A stretch of 64,000 nt of DNA from Raineya sp. (lineage in GTDB: Bacteria; Bacteroidota; Bacteroidia; Cytophagales; Thermonemataceae). Positions 53,666 to 62,291 of this stretch are shown here, one piece after another. The notes below the pieces were generated by a model. That model worked only from the letters and a program-made list of their open reading frames with translations, was not told the origin of the DNA and did no database searches. The translations under genes were made by a program, and so were the position numbers. Position 1 is the first letter of the stretch, and each line of letters opens with the position of its first letter. Location: contig JALONN010000003.1 in NCBI GenBank assembly GCA_025454915.1, positions 1 to 64,000 of the forward strand. The letters run 5' to 3'.

Positions 53666-53673
53666 TACTTTTG
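53666..53673 (+). promoter_or_regulatory. Promoter -7 box (TACTTTTG) of the metal-linked cluster
   Basis: TACTTTTG fits TAnnTTTG, with TTTT in the -33 region about 20 bases upstream. The TTG start of the first cluster gene follows 20 bases later, so the transcript leader would be very short. Confidence 0.4.
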
Positions 53674-53692
53674 CCATGAAATCAGAAAACCT

Positions 53693-54064
53693 TTGAAAAA
53701 ATACATTTCCATATTCCTTCTTTTCATTTCTCTTTCCCAACCACTTCAATATTTTTGGGTTAGGGTTTCTTTTGAATTGAATAGGACTTACATTGCTCAA
53801 AATCTTTGCGAAAACAGAGCAAAGCCCGAATTGAAATGTGGTGGTCAGTGTTTTTTGATGAAAAAATTAGCAGAAAAAAAGCAACAGGAGCAGAAAAATA
53901 CAGAAAATGTAGAAATTATCTTAGCAACTTCTTTATTTCAAAATCCACCAGCTTTTCATTTTAAACAAACTATAGAAGAAAATGAAATCATAGATTTCTC
54001 ATCTTTTCTCAGTTTTTATACCCAAAATTGCATTCTAAGCACTTTTCACCCTCCTTGTGCTTAA
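53693..54064 (+). CDS. Small Cys-containing protein upstream of MbnP
   Basis: A 123-residue protein started at a TTG (53693). The N-terminus is hydrophobic (KKYISIFLLFISLSQPLQYFW), giving a signal or membrane anchor. The mature part has the conserved segment LCENRAKPELKCGGQCFLMKKLAEKKQQ, with a C-x8-C-x3-C arrangement, and it ends in HPPCA. I know such proteins as uncharacterised neighbours of metal-linked genes in Bacteroidota. A cysteine-based metal relay to the following MbnP-like gene is an inference. Confidence 0.72.
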   Translation: MKKYISIFLLFISLSQPLQYFWVRVSFELNRTYIAQNLCENRAKPELKCGGQCFLMKKLAEKKQQEQKNTENVEIILATSLFQNPPAFHFKQTIEENEIIDFSSFLSFYTQNCILSTFHPPCA

Positions 54065-54231
54065 TTTAATTCATTAATTTTTTATCACTTGTCTAACAGA
54101 TACTTACAGTTAACTGTTGGCTAAATCTTTTTCCTTTTTGCAGAACTGTTTTACCCTTTGTGCTAGCCAGAGGTGTAGATGGTCTTGTACATTTACCTTT
54201 TATTTTAAATTTTATCTAGACTTTTTATTTT

Positions 54232-55038
54232 ATGAAAAGAATACATCTCTTTTTGCTTGCTATTATAGCATCTACAATTGTTATTTCTTGTAAAAAAAAT
54301 GATACAGAACCTGCTCCAAACCCAAATCTGACAGGTAGTTTGGAAGTAGAATTCGAGAATTTTGTAGGAACTCAAAAATTTGCTTTTGGTACTACCTATA
54401 CCAATCCAAATACGAATGAGACTTTTACACCCAGTATGTTACGCTATTTTATCACTAATATTGAATTGAAAGCTTCAAATGGTACAATTTTCACTGTTCC
54501 ACAAAATGATAGCTACTTTTTGATAGACCAAGAAAAACCTGAAAGTCTTAAGTTTACATTAAATAGCATTCCTGAAGGTGACTATAATGAGATTTCTTTT
54601 ACCATAGGAGTGGATAGCCTCAGAAATACCAAACCTGTTGGTGAAAGAACAGGCAACTTGGATATTTCTGGAACGGCTCAAGGTATGTACTGGTCTTGGA
54701 ATAGTGGTTATATTTTTGTGAAATTTGAAGGAAGTTCTCCACAATCTACGGCAGTAGACCAAAAATATCGTTATCATATTGGCGGTTTTGGAGGCTATTC
54801 TTCAAAAACAATTAACTGTGTTCGTAAGAAAACCCTTTCTTTTGGTAAAGATGTAGCCAAAGTAAGAACCAACGCAGCACCTACAGTGCATCTGATTACA
54901 GATGTAATGAAACTGTTTAATGGTTCTACACAACTAAAAATAGCAGATAATAATACTGTGATGTTTAGTCCTTTTGGGATCAATATCGCTAATAATTATG
55001 TAGATATGTTTTCTTATGACCATGTTCATAATGATTAA
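54232..55038 (+). CDS. mbnP: MbnP-like copper-associated lipoprotein
   Basis: A 268-residue lipoprotein precursor (lipobox VISC, Cys20). The mature part has the family pattern of MbnP: LTGSLEVEFENFVGTQKFAFG, TPSMLRYFITNIELKASNG, ISFTIGVDSLRN, GMYWSWNSGYIFVKFEG (Trp154, Trp156), YRYHIGG and the terminal MFSYDHVHND. In methanotrophs MbnP binds copper and a tryptophan in this region is oxidised to kynurenine by the di-heme MbnH. The candidate Trp pair is present here, and an MbnH-like gene follows directly. No methanobactin gene is visible, so the pair acts in another copper context. Confidence 0.85.
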   Translation: MKRIHLFLLAIIASTIVISCKKNDTEPAPNPNLTGSLEVEFENFVGTQKFAFGTTYTNPNTNETFTPSMLRYFITNIELKASNGTIFTVPQNDSYFLIDQEKPESLKFTLNSIPEGDYNEISFTIGVDSLRNTKPVGERTGNLDISGTAQGMYWSWNSGYIFVKFEGSSPQSTAVDQKYRYHIGGFGGYSSKTINCVRKKTLSFGKDVAKVRTNAAPTVHLITDVMKLFNGSTQLKIADNNTVMFSPFGINIANNYVDMFSYDHVHND

Positions 55039-55048
55039 ATCTACAACT

Positions 55049-56092
55049 ATGAAATATATATTTTATGTTGGAATCTTGATTCTTGGGGCTTGCAAACAGC
55101 AGCCCCAAGAGCCTCAAATACAATTTCAAAATCCATCAAATTTTCCTGAACCACATTACAATTTATCTAGAAATCCAGTTACAACAGAGGGTTTTAAACT
55201 GGGTAAAATGTTGTTTTTTGATAGTATTTTGAGTAGAGATGGGACAATAAGCTGTGGAAGTTGCCACATACAAAGTTCGGCATTTACACAACACGGACAC
55301 GACCTGAGTCATGGAATAGACGACCAACTTACACTCAGAAACGCTCCACCAATTATGAATCTGGCTTGGCAAAAAGAGTTTTTTTGGGATGGAGGAGTAT
55401 TTGATTTAGACTTGTTTGCTCTTGCACCCATTGAAGCCCATAACGAAATGGATGAAAGCATTGCCAACGTTTTAAATAAACTCAGAAAACATCCCAAGTA
55501 CCCTCAAATGTTTGAAAGAGCTTTTGGTACTTCTGAAATTACTTTAGATAGATTCTTAAAAGCTTTATCACAGTTTCAACTCATGGCAATTTCTGCCAAT
55601 TCGAAATACGATAAATATATAAGAAACGAAGGAGTAACTCTTACAACTGATGAACTAGCTGGTTTAGAGCTTTTTAAAGTAAAATGTAGTTCCTGCCATC
55701 AGGGAGAGTTGTTTACAGATTTAAGCTATCGAAATAATGGTATGATACCTCAAAGATTTAAGCTCAATGGCATTGATACAATTGATACAGGGAGAGAACG
55801 CATCACGCTTAATCCAAACGACCAATTTAAGTTCAAAGTGCCAAGCCTGAGAAATGTAGAAATCACACGTCCTTATATGCATAATGGCTCTTTGAGGACG
55901 TTGGAGCAAGTTTTAGACCATTATCAAACAGGAGTTAAAGATCATCCGACATTAGACCCTGTTTTGAAACAAAATGGCAAACTGGGCATTGATTTAACAA
56001 ACGATGAAAAGAAAAAAATTATAGAATTCTTAAAAACACTAACCGATGAAGAATTTCTTAAAAACCCGATTTTATCAGAAGAAAATCCATAA
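55049..56092 (+). CDS. mbnH: MbnH/MauG-like di-heme cytochrome c peroxidase
   Basis: A 347-residue lipoprotein di-heme enzyme; the start at 55049 gives the best lipoprotein signal (MKYIFYVGILILGAC), while ATGs at 55031 and 55016 overlap the mbnP stop. It has two heme c sites, CGSCH (69-73) and CSSCH (213-217), with RNAPPIMNLAWQKEFFWDGG and VPSLRNVEITRPYMHNGSLRTLEQV as family landmarks. Relatives either detoxify peroxide or, as in MauG and MbnH, oxidise a partner protein. Position right behind mbnP favours the second. Confidence 0.88.
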   Translation: MKYIFYVGILILGACKQQPQEPQIQFQNPSNFPEPHYNLSRNPVTTEGFKLGKMLFFDSILSRDGTISCGSCHIQSSAFTQHGHDLSHGIDDQLTLRNAPPIMNLAWQKEFFWDGGVFDLDLFALAPIEAHNEMDESIANVLNKLRKHPKYPQMFERAFGTSEITLDRFLKALSQFQLMAISANSKYDKYIRNEGVTLTTDELAGLELFKVKCSSCHQGELFTDLSYRNNGMIPQRFKLNGIDTIDTGRERITLNPNDQFKFKVPSLRNVEITRPYMHNGSLRTLEQVLDHYQTGVKDHPTLDPVLKQNGKLGIDLTNDEKKKIIEFLKTLTDEEFLKNPILSEENP

Positions 56093-57014
56093 AATAGGCT
56101 TATTGATATGTATTTGGACATTTTTCTTAATACCCAACCACCACATTTTAGCATGTGATATATGTGGCTGTGGTGTTGGAAGCTACTATTTTGGCGTAAT
56201 GCCTCAATATCATAAACATTTTATGGGTTTGCGTTATAGAAGTATGTCTTTTGAATCACATTTAAACTCTCAGTTACTCAGAACAAAAGAATATTTTCAT
56301 ACAACTGAGCTTTGGGGTAGATTTTATCCAACAAGTAGGGTTCAAATTATGGGATTTGTTCCGTATTCGTTTAATAATCAGGTAGATATTAATAAACAAT
56401 CTAAAAAAATACAGGGTTTAAATGATTTGGTGCTGATGGCAAACTATAATATTCTAAATGCTTCTACCATTCAAGATACTATTGTGCGAAAATTTAAACA
56501 CAGTTTATGGATAGGAGGAGGGGTAAAATTGCCTACGGGCAAGTACAATTATGAAGAACAAGATGCAGGGCAGGTAGCCAACCCAAATTTTCAGTTGGGA
56601 ACGGGCAGTTTGGATATTCTGACAAACCTTTTCTATAATGTTCGTTATAAAAACTGGGGTTTTAATCAGGATGTTTCTTATAAAATAAATACCAATAATG
56701 CTAAAAATTATCGTTTTGGTAATAAAATTAGTGGAAATAGTAATGTTTTTTACATCAGAAAAATCAGCAAACATCTAAGCCTGATGCCTTATGCAGGTAT
56801 TTATTTTGAGCAATCAGCGTTAGATACTCGAAACAAAGAAAAAATAAAGGAGACTGGTGGGGATTTACTTGCCTCAAATGCAGGTATGGATGTATATTGG
56901 AATCAGAAATTAAATATTGGAGTAAATTATCAAATTCCTCTCTCTCAAAATTTGGCTCATGGAGAAATCAGGGCAAATAACAGAGTAGTTTTACAGGCTT
57001 CTTGGCTGTTTTAG
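56046..57014 (+). CDS. CDICGCG outer-membrane protein of the MbnP locus
   Basis: A 322-residue precursor with a signal ending in HHILA, followed at once by a cysteine knot-like CDICGCGVGSYYFGVMPQYHKHFMGLRYR motif. The rest alternates short strands (GLRYRSMSFESHLNSQLL, HSLWIGGGVKLPTGKYN, RVVLQASWLF) as in a 12 to 14-stranded outer-membrane beta-barrel. The ATG at 56046 overlaps the di-heme gene by 47 bases. The C-x2-C-x-C cluster next to His residues could bind metal. The role as a transporter or receptor for the copper system is inferred from context. Confidence 0.7.
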   Translation: MKNFLKTRFYQKKIHKIGLLICIWTFFLIPNHHILACDICGCGVGSYYFGVMPQYHKHFMGLRYRSMSFESHLNSQLLRTKEYFHTTELWGRFYPTSRVQIMGFVPYSFNNQVDINKQSKKIQGLNDLVLMANYNILNASTIQDTIVRKFKHSLWIGGGVKLPTGKYNYEEQDAGQVANPNFQLGTGSLDILTNLFYNVRYKNWGFNQDVSYKINTNNAKNYRFGNKISGNSNVFYIRKISKHLSLMPYAGIYFEQSALDTRNKEKIKETGGDLLASNAGMDVYWNQKLNIGVNYQIPLSQNLAHGEIRANNRVVLQASWLF

Positions 57015-57018
57015 TAAT

Positions 57019-57570
57019 ATGAAGATAATGATTTATATATGGATAATTTTTCCTTTTGCAGTATTTGGACAAGGTTTGGGTGATTATTCCTCAAAGACAC
57101 CTCATAACAATGAAATAAGAGATAGTGGAAATGGAGCAAATTTATATGTAAATCAAAATGTAGTCCTAGAGAGTATTCAAAAATGGTACTTTTATAAAAA
57201 AACCATTATAGGAGAAGGATATAAAAGTAAATTTTACTTTGTGTTTTTTGAGGAGAGTAAAAAGATACATGTATTTGAAAATAAAAATCAGTGGGTAAGT
57301 TTTCTCAAACAAGAAAACTTAGAACCAATTTTTTGGACTCGCTGGTATTCTGATGATTGGACATTAAGCTTTTTTAAGCTAATAGTGATATGGCATATGT
57401 TTCTTTGGTGGCTCTTAGTACCTTTTGAACTGCTTATATGTTTTTTATTGATAAGAGATTTATTCAAGAAAGAGTTTTTTTACAGCAGAATCTGGGTAAT
57501 ATTACTTATAAGTATAATCACGATATTCATCACAAATGAGTTACTATGTGTTTTTCCAGATAGTATGTAA
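57019..57570 (+). CDS. Signal-peptide-bearing membrane protein of unknown function
   Basis: A 183-residue protein that begins with a signal peptide or anchor (MKIMIYIWIIFPFAVFGQG), has a small extracytoplasmic domain (about 20-115) rich in aromatic residues, and ends with two transmembrane helices (about 125-145 and 155-175). The soluble part (KSKFYFVFFEESKKIHVFENKNQWVSFLKQE) shows no recognised motif. It lies 4 bases after the CDICGCG gene and is likely the last gene of the metal-linked operon. Confidence 0.65.
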   Translation: MKIMIYIWIIFPFAVFGQGLGDYSSKTPHNNEIRDSGNGANLYVNQNVVLESIQKWYFYKKTIIGEGYKSKFYFVFFEESKKIHVFENKNQWVSFLKQENLEPIFWTRWYSDDWTLSFFKLIVIWHMFLWWLLVPFELLICFLLIRDLFKKEFFYSRIWVILLISIITIFITNELLCVFPDSM

Positions 57571-57689
57571 GCCTACTATTTTAACTGAAAACATTAATTG
57601 GTAAATAAAAAATAGTGTTTCATAAAACAACAATATAAAAAATGCGTTCAAATTGATATTATTGCATACTAGTCACTACTTGAACTAAT

Positions 57690-58556
57690 ATGAACGTAAA
57701 AGAACTTGTTATCAATTTTGCCCCAACAGGCAACGTCCCAACATCTAAAAACTCTCCATACATACCTATTAGCCCTGTTCAAATTATTGAAGAAGTGATA
57801 GAAGCCTATGAACTGGGTATTACACTTGTTCACTTACATGCCAGAGAAGCAGATGAAAGCCCCAGCTATAAGGCAAGTATCTATGGTATTATTTTAGAAG
57901 GTATTCGTAAATATTGCCCCGATATGGTACTGGGGGTGTCTTTAAGTGGAAGAAATTTTCCTGAAATAGAAAAAAGAACAGAGGTTTTAAGCTTAAAGCC
58001 TGATATGGCTTCTCTGACGCTTAGTTCCTTAAACTTTAAGAATCAGGCGAGTTTAAACGAACCAGACACTATTAATATCCTTGCAGAAAAAATACAGGCT
58101 TGTGGTGCAACTCCCGAGCTAGAATGTTTTGATGCTGGTATGCTCAATTATGCTCTTTATCTCATTCAGAAAGGAAAAATAAAACCTCCTTTTTATTTCA
58201 ATCTCATCACTGGAAATATCTTTGGAATGCCCAATGACATGGCTCATATTGGTACCTTTATCAAGGATTTACCAAAAGATGCTGTTTGGGCTTTGGGTGG
58301 AATAGGAGACTTTCAACTGGCAGCCAACAGCTATTCCATTACAGCAGGAGGCGGAGTAAGAGTAGGTTTAGAAGATAATATCTGGTATGATGCCAAACGT
58401 ACTCAGTATGCCACTAATATAGACCTCATCAAACGCATACATACACTAGCCGAAATCCATGAAAGACCTATCATGAAACCTGCAACATTTGGCAAAATGG
58501 GCTTTTTTAATAAAAATAGGGTTTTTACAAAGAATGATGTTTTAAAAACTGTGTAA
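57690..58556 (+). CDS. Beta-keto acid cleavage enzyme (BKACE / Kce family)
   Basis: A 288-residue TIM-barrel enzyme that uses acetyl-CoA to cleave a beta-keto acid, giving acetoacetate and an acyl-CoA; the founder Kce acts on 3-keto-5-aminohexanoate. Zinc ligands are His48 and His50 in VHLHAREADESPSY and Glu228 in GGGVRVGLEDN. Further landmarks are TGNVPTSKNSPYIPISP, GVSLSGRNFPEIEKR and LITGNIFGMPNDM. Here it opens an operon with sugar-amine type enzymes instead of lysine fermentation genes, so the substrate is probably different. Confidence 0.9.
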   Translation: MNVKELVINFAPTGNVPTSKNSPYIPISPVQIIEEVIEAYELGITLVHLHAREADESPSYKASIYGIILEGIRKYCPDMVLGVSLSGRNFPEIEKRTEVLSLKPDMASLTLSSLNFKNQASLNEPDTINILAEKIQACGATPELECFDAGMLNYALYLIQKGKIKPPFYFNLITGNIFGMPNDMAHIGTFIKDLPKDAVWALGGIGDFQLAANSYSITAGGGVRVGLEDNIWYDAKRTQYATNIDLIKRIHTLAEIHERPIMKPATFGKMGFFNKNRVFTKNDVLKTV

Positions 58557-59209
58557 TGATGGATAAAATAGATGTTCTGGGGGCTAGTATTGATACTTTA
58601 TCCATGATTTTTGAGATACTGGCTCATCAAACCCATATTCCTCAAGTCAGAATTGTTCAGAATACCTCTCATGCTTTGGATGGAGATTTTATCCATCCAA
58701 AAGTTTCTTATACAAGTATTCATGTGGAAAATATTGAAAATAAACTTTCTAATAAAGTAATATTAGGTGTTTATCAGGTAAAAACCAAGTATGCTGTCTG
58801 GAATAGTTTTACAGAACTTTTTCCAGAAATAGAACAGTTTTTATGTAACGTTTTACATCCTCAGCATGTTATTGCCGAAACAGTAAGTCTCGATAAAGGC
58901 ATACAAATCAACCCGTTTGTAGTGATAGCTCCTTATGCTAAAATCGGAAAATACGTATCTATCAACAGACAAGTAAGTATTGGTCATCATACATCTATTG
59001 GTGATTTTAGCACCATTAACCCTGGGGTAAATATCGCAGGTCATTGTGAGATAGCTGAGGGTGTTACAATTGGAATGGGAGCAAATATTCTTGAAGGCGT
59101 TAAAATAGGTAAAAATAGTATTGTTGGGGCAGGTTCATTAGTTTTAAAAGATATACCCGAAAATGTATTGGCTCTTGGAAGCCCTGCAAAAATTATCAAA
59201 GAATTATGA
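58556..59209 (+). CDS. NeuD/PglD-like hexapeptide acyltransferase
   Basis: A 217-residue left-handed beta-helix acyltransferase. The C-terminal half shows hexapeptide repeats (IAPYAKIGKYVSINRQVSIGHHTSIGDFSTINPGVNIAGHCEIAEGVTIGMGANILEGVKIGKNSIVGAGSLVLKDI). His983-type catalytic histidines are in IGHHTSIGD. The N-terminal half lacks a clear Rossmann motif GxGxxG (the start is KIDVLGASIDT). Family members acetylate amines on nucleotide-linked sugars. It overlaps the BKACE gene by one base and the aminotransferase gene by four. Confidence 0.88.
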   Translation: MMDKIDVLGASIDTLSMIFEILAHQTHIPQVRIVQNTSHALDGDFIHPKVSYTSIHVENIENKLSNKVILGVYQVKTKYAVWNSFTELFPEIEQFLCNVLHPQHVIAETVSLDKGIQINPFVVIAPYAKIGKYVSINRQVSIGHHTSIGDFSTINPGVNIAGHCEIAEGVTIGMGANILEGVKIGKNSIVGAGSLVLKDIPENVLALGSPAKIIKEL

Positions 59210-60312
59210 TTTCAGTTTTTGGAAGTAAATTTACAGAAGAAGAAGCTGAGGCAGTCAAACAAGTGTTGCTTTCACAATGGGCTGGTATGGGTAAAAAAGT
59301 AACTGAATTTGAGCTCGAACTGGCTCAAAAGAGGCATTTGCCTAATATGTTACTTGTGGATTCAGGTTCAAATGCTCTGTATTTAGCTATTACGTTACTT
59401 AATTTGCCACCAAATTCGGAAATCATTTTACCAAGTTTTACTTGGGTGGCATGTGCTCAGGCAGTTTTGTTAGCAGGACACAAGCCAGTATTCTGTGATG
59501 TGGATATACAAACACAAAACGTAACGGCAGAAACCATTTTGCCACATATTACACCTCAGACAAAGGCAATTATGGTGGTGCATTATGCAGGCAAACCCGT
59601 AGATATGAATCCTATTTTGGCTTTAGGGCTACCTATAATAGAAGATGCTGCCCATGCCATTCATTCCAATTATTATGGAAAAGCATGTGGAACATTAGGA
59701 AAGATAGGCGTTTTTAGCTTCGATTCCATTAAAAACCTTGCAATGGGTGAGGGTGGAGGTATTACTACCCAAAATGAAGCCTATTTGGCAAGAGCTAAAA
59801 AACTGAGATATTGTGGAATTGAGAAATCGGGTTTCCAGCAGTCACAAGCCCAACAAAGTCAAAATAAATGGTGGGAATATCATATTTCAGAGGCTTTTAT
59901 TAAAATGTTACCTACTGATTTAGAGGCATCTATTGCTTTGATTCAATTGCAGAAAATGGAAAAATACCAAGCTATCAGAAAGAATATCTGGGATACTTAT
60001 CAGAAAGCTTTTGAAAATACAGAGTGGATTATTCGCCCGCAAAATCCAGAGCCATACGAACGGCATTCTTATTTTACATACTTTATCAGGACACCGTTCA
60101 GAGATGAATTAGCAAACTATTTGCTTGATAAAAAAATCTATACAACACTTCGCTATCACCCTTTGCACCTCAATGCTTTGTATCAGAGTACAAAAGTGCT
60201 TCCTAATAGCGAGAAACTCAATGAACAGGGTTTAAATTTACCTTTACACCCTAATCTTTCTGAAACAGATGTTACATACATCATTGATTGTATTACAAAA
60301 TTTAAGAAATAG
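59206..60312 (+). CDS. DegT/DnrJ/EryC1/StrS aminotransferase
   Basis: A 368-residue PLP-dependent sugar aminotransferase. The PLP lysine is Lys176 in GVFSFDSIKNLAMGEGGG, and the segments LPSFTWVACAQAVLLAGHKPVFCDVD and IIEDAAHAI are typical. Such enzymes convert keto sugars to amino sugars on nucleotide carriers. It sits between an acyltransferase and a glycosyltransferase-like gene with 4-base and 1-base overlaps, consistent with building and attaching an N-acylated amino sugar or a related acylated amine. Confidence 0.93.
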   Translation: MISVFGSKFTEEEAEAVKQVLLSQWAGMGKKVTEFELELAQKRHLPNMLLVDSGSNALYLAITLLNLPPNSEIILPSFTWVACAQAVLLAGHKPVFCDVDIQTQNVTAETILPHITPQTKAIMVVHYAGKPVDMNPILALGLPIIEDAAHAIHSNYYGKACGTLGKIGVFSFDSIKNLAMGEGGGITTQNEAYLARAKKLRYCGIEKSGFQQSQAQQSQNKWWEYHISEAFIKMLPTDLEASIALIQLQKMEKYQAIRKNIWDTYQKAFENTEWIIRPQNPEPYERHSYFTYFIRTPFRDELANYLLDKKIYTTLRYHPLHLNALYQSTKVLPNSEKLNEQGLNLPLHPNLSETDVTYIIDCITKFKK

Positions 60313-61469
60313 TGCTTGATTTACCCAAAATCCACTTGAGTCAAGGTAGCCTGATAGAAGTATATCAGCCTGATATTGAATTTTTTATCCAAAAACTACA
60401 AAAAAGAGAATATTTTGCTTTTACAAGACAATTGCATGGACTCTGGGACTCTATTATTGGAGCATGGATTTTAGATGAGGATTTAAGGAAAATAGAATTA
60501 GAAGATACAAACTATCTTTGGAAATTGGCTCAAACCATGTCAAAGGGTAAAGAAGCCATCGAGGGACTTTATTACCCTCCAAAACTTTACATGGAATTGC
60601 TCCAAATTCTTAAAAATTTAGAGCAAACTCCTGAAAATTTCTTTTTTGGAATAGGAGATACCTATTTTTATCCAGAACAGACGCCACCATATCACTATGA
60701 ACATTATACACTGCCTCATAAATGTCCTTTTAAATATTTGCCAACGTCTAACCAACTGAAATTCTATAAATTAAGGTTTGGAGACAGACAAGAAGTAATG
60801 CAATACATTTTACCCAAAAACAAAACCTTTTTTGATGGTCTGATTTGGAAGCGATATACTTACTACAATCAAATTCAGGCTTTTTTTAAGGTTTTAAAGG
60901 ATTTTCAGGTGATAGGTATTGCTCCTAAACATTATCATAATTTTGGAGAACAGGCAAAAATCTCTGACTATACACATTTGGCGATTCATCATAACAAAGC
61001 TTCAGAGAGCAGGGAAGAGTTATTGGAGCATATCGTGGATTTGCATAATCAGAAAAGAATATCAGGAAAGCCTTGTTTGTATTTTTTTGTAGCGGGTTCC
61101 TTGAGTGTATGGCTGGTATATCATCTTCAGCAACGAATTTCAGATGCTTTTTTTGTAGATATAGGTCAGGCATTCAATTATTTATATGATTCTAAAGAAG
61201 GGCTTCTGCACAGAGAATTTGGACTGAGTTATCAGCAGAATGGGCAACGAAAATCTGTGGATGTAAAAAAATGGTATGGAACAAAAGATTTAGGGTGTAA
61301 AATGCAGATTGTTGATAATCAGGTTGTTTTTTCGTTTAAAGACCATTTTTGGATGAACCTTTCCGAAAAAATATTATTACTAATTCAGGAAAGAAATATC
61401 AGACGGAAATGGATAGATTTTCGTTATCAGCTCAAACATCAGTTTGTAAAAAGTAAATTTGAAAAATAA
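60312..61469 (+). CDS. Probable glycosyltransferase with GT-D-like C-terminal half
   Basis: A 385-residue protein with a GTG start that overlaps the previous stop by one base. No signal peptide or membrane segment. The region FYFFVAGSLSVWLVYHLQQRISDAFFVDIGQAFNYLYD-like (about residues 255-295) matches the GT-D fold pattern in which a short-chain helix is followed by a D-I-G motif; I treat that as suggestive. The N-terminal half (residues 1-200) is unrecognised and includes many aromatic residues. Context in the acylated amino-sugar operon supports a transfer role. Confidence 0.6.
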   Translation: MLDLPKIHLSQGSLIEVYQPDIEFFIQKLQKREYFAFTRQLHGLWDSIIGAWILDEDLRKIELEDTNYLWKLAQTMSKGKEAIEGLYYPPKLYMELLQILKNLEQTPENFFFGIGDTYFYPEQTPPYHYEHYTLPHKCPFKYLPTSNQLKFYKLRFGDRQEVMQYILPKNKTFFDGLIWKRYTYYNQIQAFFKVLKDFQVIGIAPKHYHNFGEQAKISDYTHLAIHHNKASESREELLEHIVDLHNQKRISGKPCLYFFVAGSLSVWLVYHLQQRISDAFFVDIGQAFNYLYDSKEGLLHREFGLSYQQNGQRKSVDVKKWYGTKDLGCKMQIVDNQVVFSFKDHFWMNLSEKILLLIQERNIRRKWIDFRYQLKHQFVKSKFEK

Positions 61470-61482
61470 GGATACATAAAAT

Positions 61483-61509
61483 AAAAAAGCCTCTCTATGA
61501 GGCTTTTTT
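61483..61509. terminator. Bidirectional terminator after the operon
   Basis: AAAAAAGCCTC and GAGGCTTTTTT form an 11-base stem over a 5-base loop, between convergent genes. Confidence 0.92.
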
Positions 61510-61535
61510 GATAAATATAAGTGCATTAGAAAGCA

Positions 61536-61802
61536 TTATTTCTCTAAAAGATTTTTGGTTACTTGTTTGAAAAGTTTGTCATCAAAATCTGTAAACCAAA
61601 GATTACTGGGTTGTAAACACATTACAGGGGCTTGCTTGCATCTGCCTGTACACTCTACTTTCAAAATCTCAACATCATGGTGTTTACCTTCATGTTTTAA
61701 AGTGTCTTTGAGATGTTTGTAATGGTCTTTGTTATATTTTTTACATTTACTGCCCATACACATACAAACTACCTGAGCAGGAAAATCGTGTTTTTTACCC
61801 AT
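61536..61802 (-). CDS. Thioredoxin-like 2Fe-2S ferredoxin domain protein
   Basis: An 88-residue protein with the thioredoxin-like 2Fe-2S ferredoxin pattern. Six cysteines are at 13, 15, 20, 51, 55 and 62; the likely cluster ligands are Cys15, Cys20, Cys51 and Cys55 in CMGSKC and CTGRC. Members act as electron carriers or in cobalamin-related modules; here there is no such partner. It lies in a minus-strand group with a small conserved protein and a MOCOS-like PLP enzyme. Confidence 0.88.
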   Translation of the reverse strand: MGKKHDFPAQVVCMCMGSKCKKYNKDHYKHLKDTLKHEGKHHDVEILKVECTGRCKQAPVMCLQPSNLWFTDFDDKLFKQVTKNLLEK

Positions 61803-61837
61803 TTTTAATAAATATTATCAATCAATAACCTATTTTT

Positions 61838-62185
61838 TTATTCACAAATAATATCATATTCGTGTAAAATACTGTTGAGTTCGAGCATTGCTTTTGCCCC
61901 TGCCAGAAGCTCTTGTAAATGATACGCTTCACACACATTGAGTGTATAAAGTTTATCTGTTTGAGGCAAATAAATAAGCTCTAAATCAAACTCTTTTTCA
62001 ATGCGTTCAAGCATTACCTGCAAATTTATCTGACTAATTACCTTTTTGAAATCTATAAATTGCTTTACATTGAAGCGAGTGGTTGTTCCTGCAAATTCAA
62101 CAATAAAACTATTGGTTACATCACATTGATAAATAGAGCCTTTTGTAGTAGAAAATACTTCCGTAAGAGCCAATTCTTTTACCAT
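61838..62185 (-). CDS. Small conserved protein of unknown function
   Basis: A 115-residue soluble protein without signal peptide or metal motif. A start of KELALTEVFSTTKGSIYQCDVTNSFIVEFAGTTTRFNVKQFIDFKKVI and the end YTLNVCEAYHLQELLAGAKAML are the main recognisable parts, and suggest a small alpha/beta fold of a type seen in Bacteroidota (possibly DUF6686). It may be co-transcribed with the ferredoxin gene 35 bases downstream. Confidence 0.65.
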   Translation of the reverse strand: MVKELALTEVFSTTKGSIYQCDVTNSFIVEFAGTTTRFNVKQFIDFKKVISQINLQVMLERIEKEFDLELIYLPQTDKLYTLNVCEAYHLQELLAGAKAMLELNSILHEYDIICE

Positions 62186-62291
62186 AACTTATAGAGCCTA
62201 AATAAAATTTAAGCAAATATAAGTTTTTATTTAGAATAAATCCAAATTAAAAGAATATTTTTCTAATCTTCAGTTTAAATTAAATTGATAT

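Larger units (their letters stand above)
53313..53692. other. 380-base gene-free region with a terminator and a possible gene remnant
   Basis: The gap holds a terminator (53338-53368), then a short frame at 53409-53441 whose opening (MKYIFYF) resembles a signal peptide before it breaks, and finally the promoter region of the next gene. No RNA gene is recognised. Confidence 0.5.
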
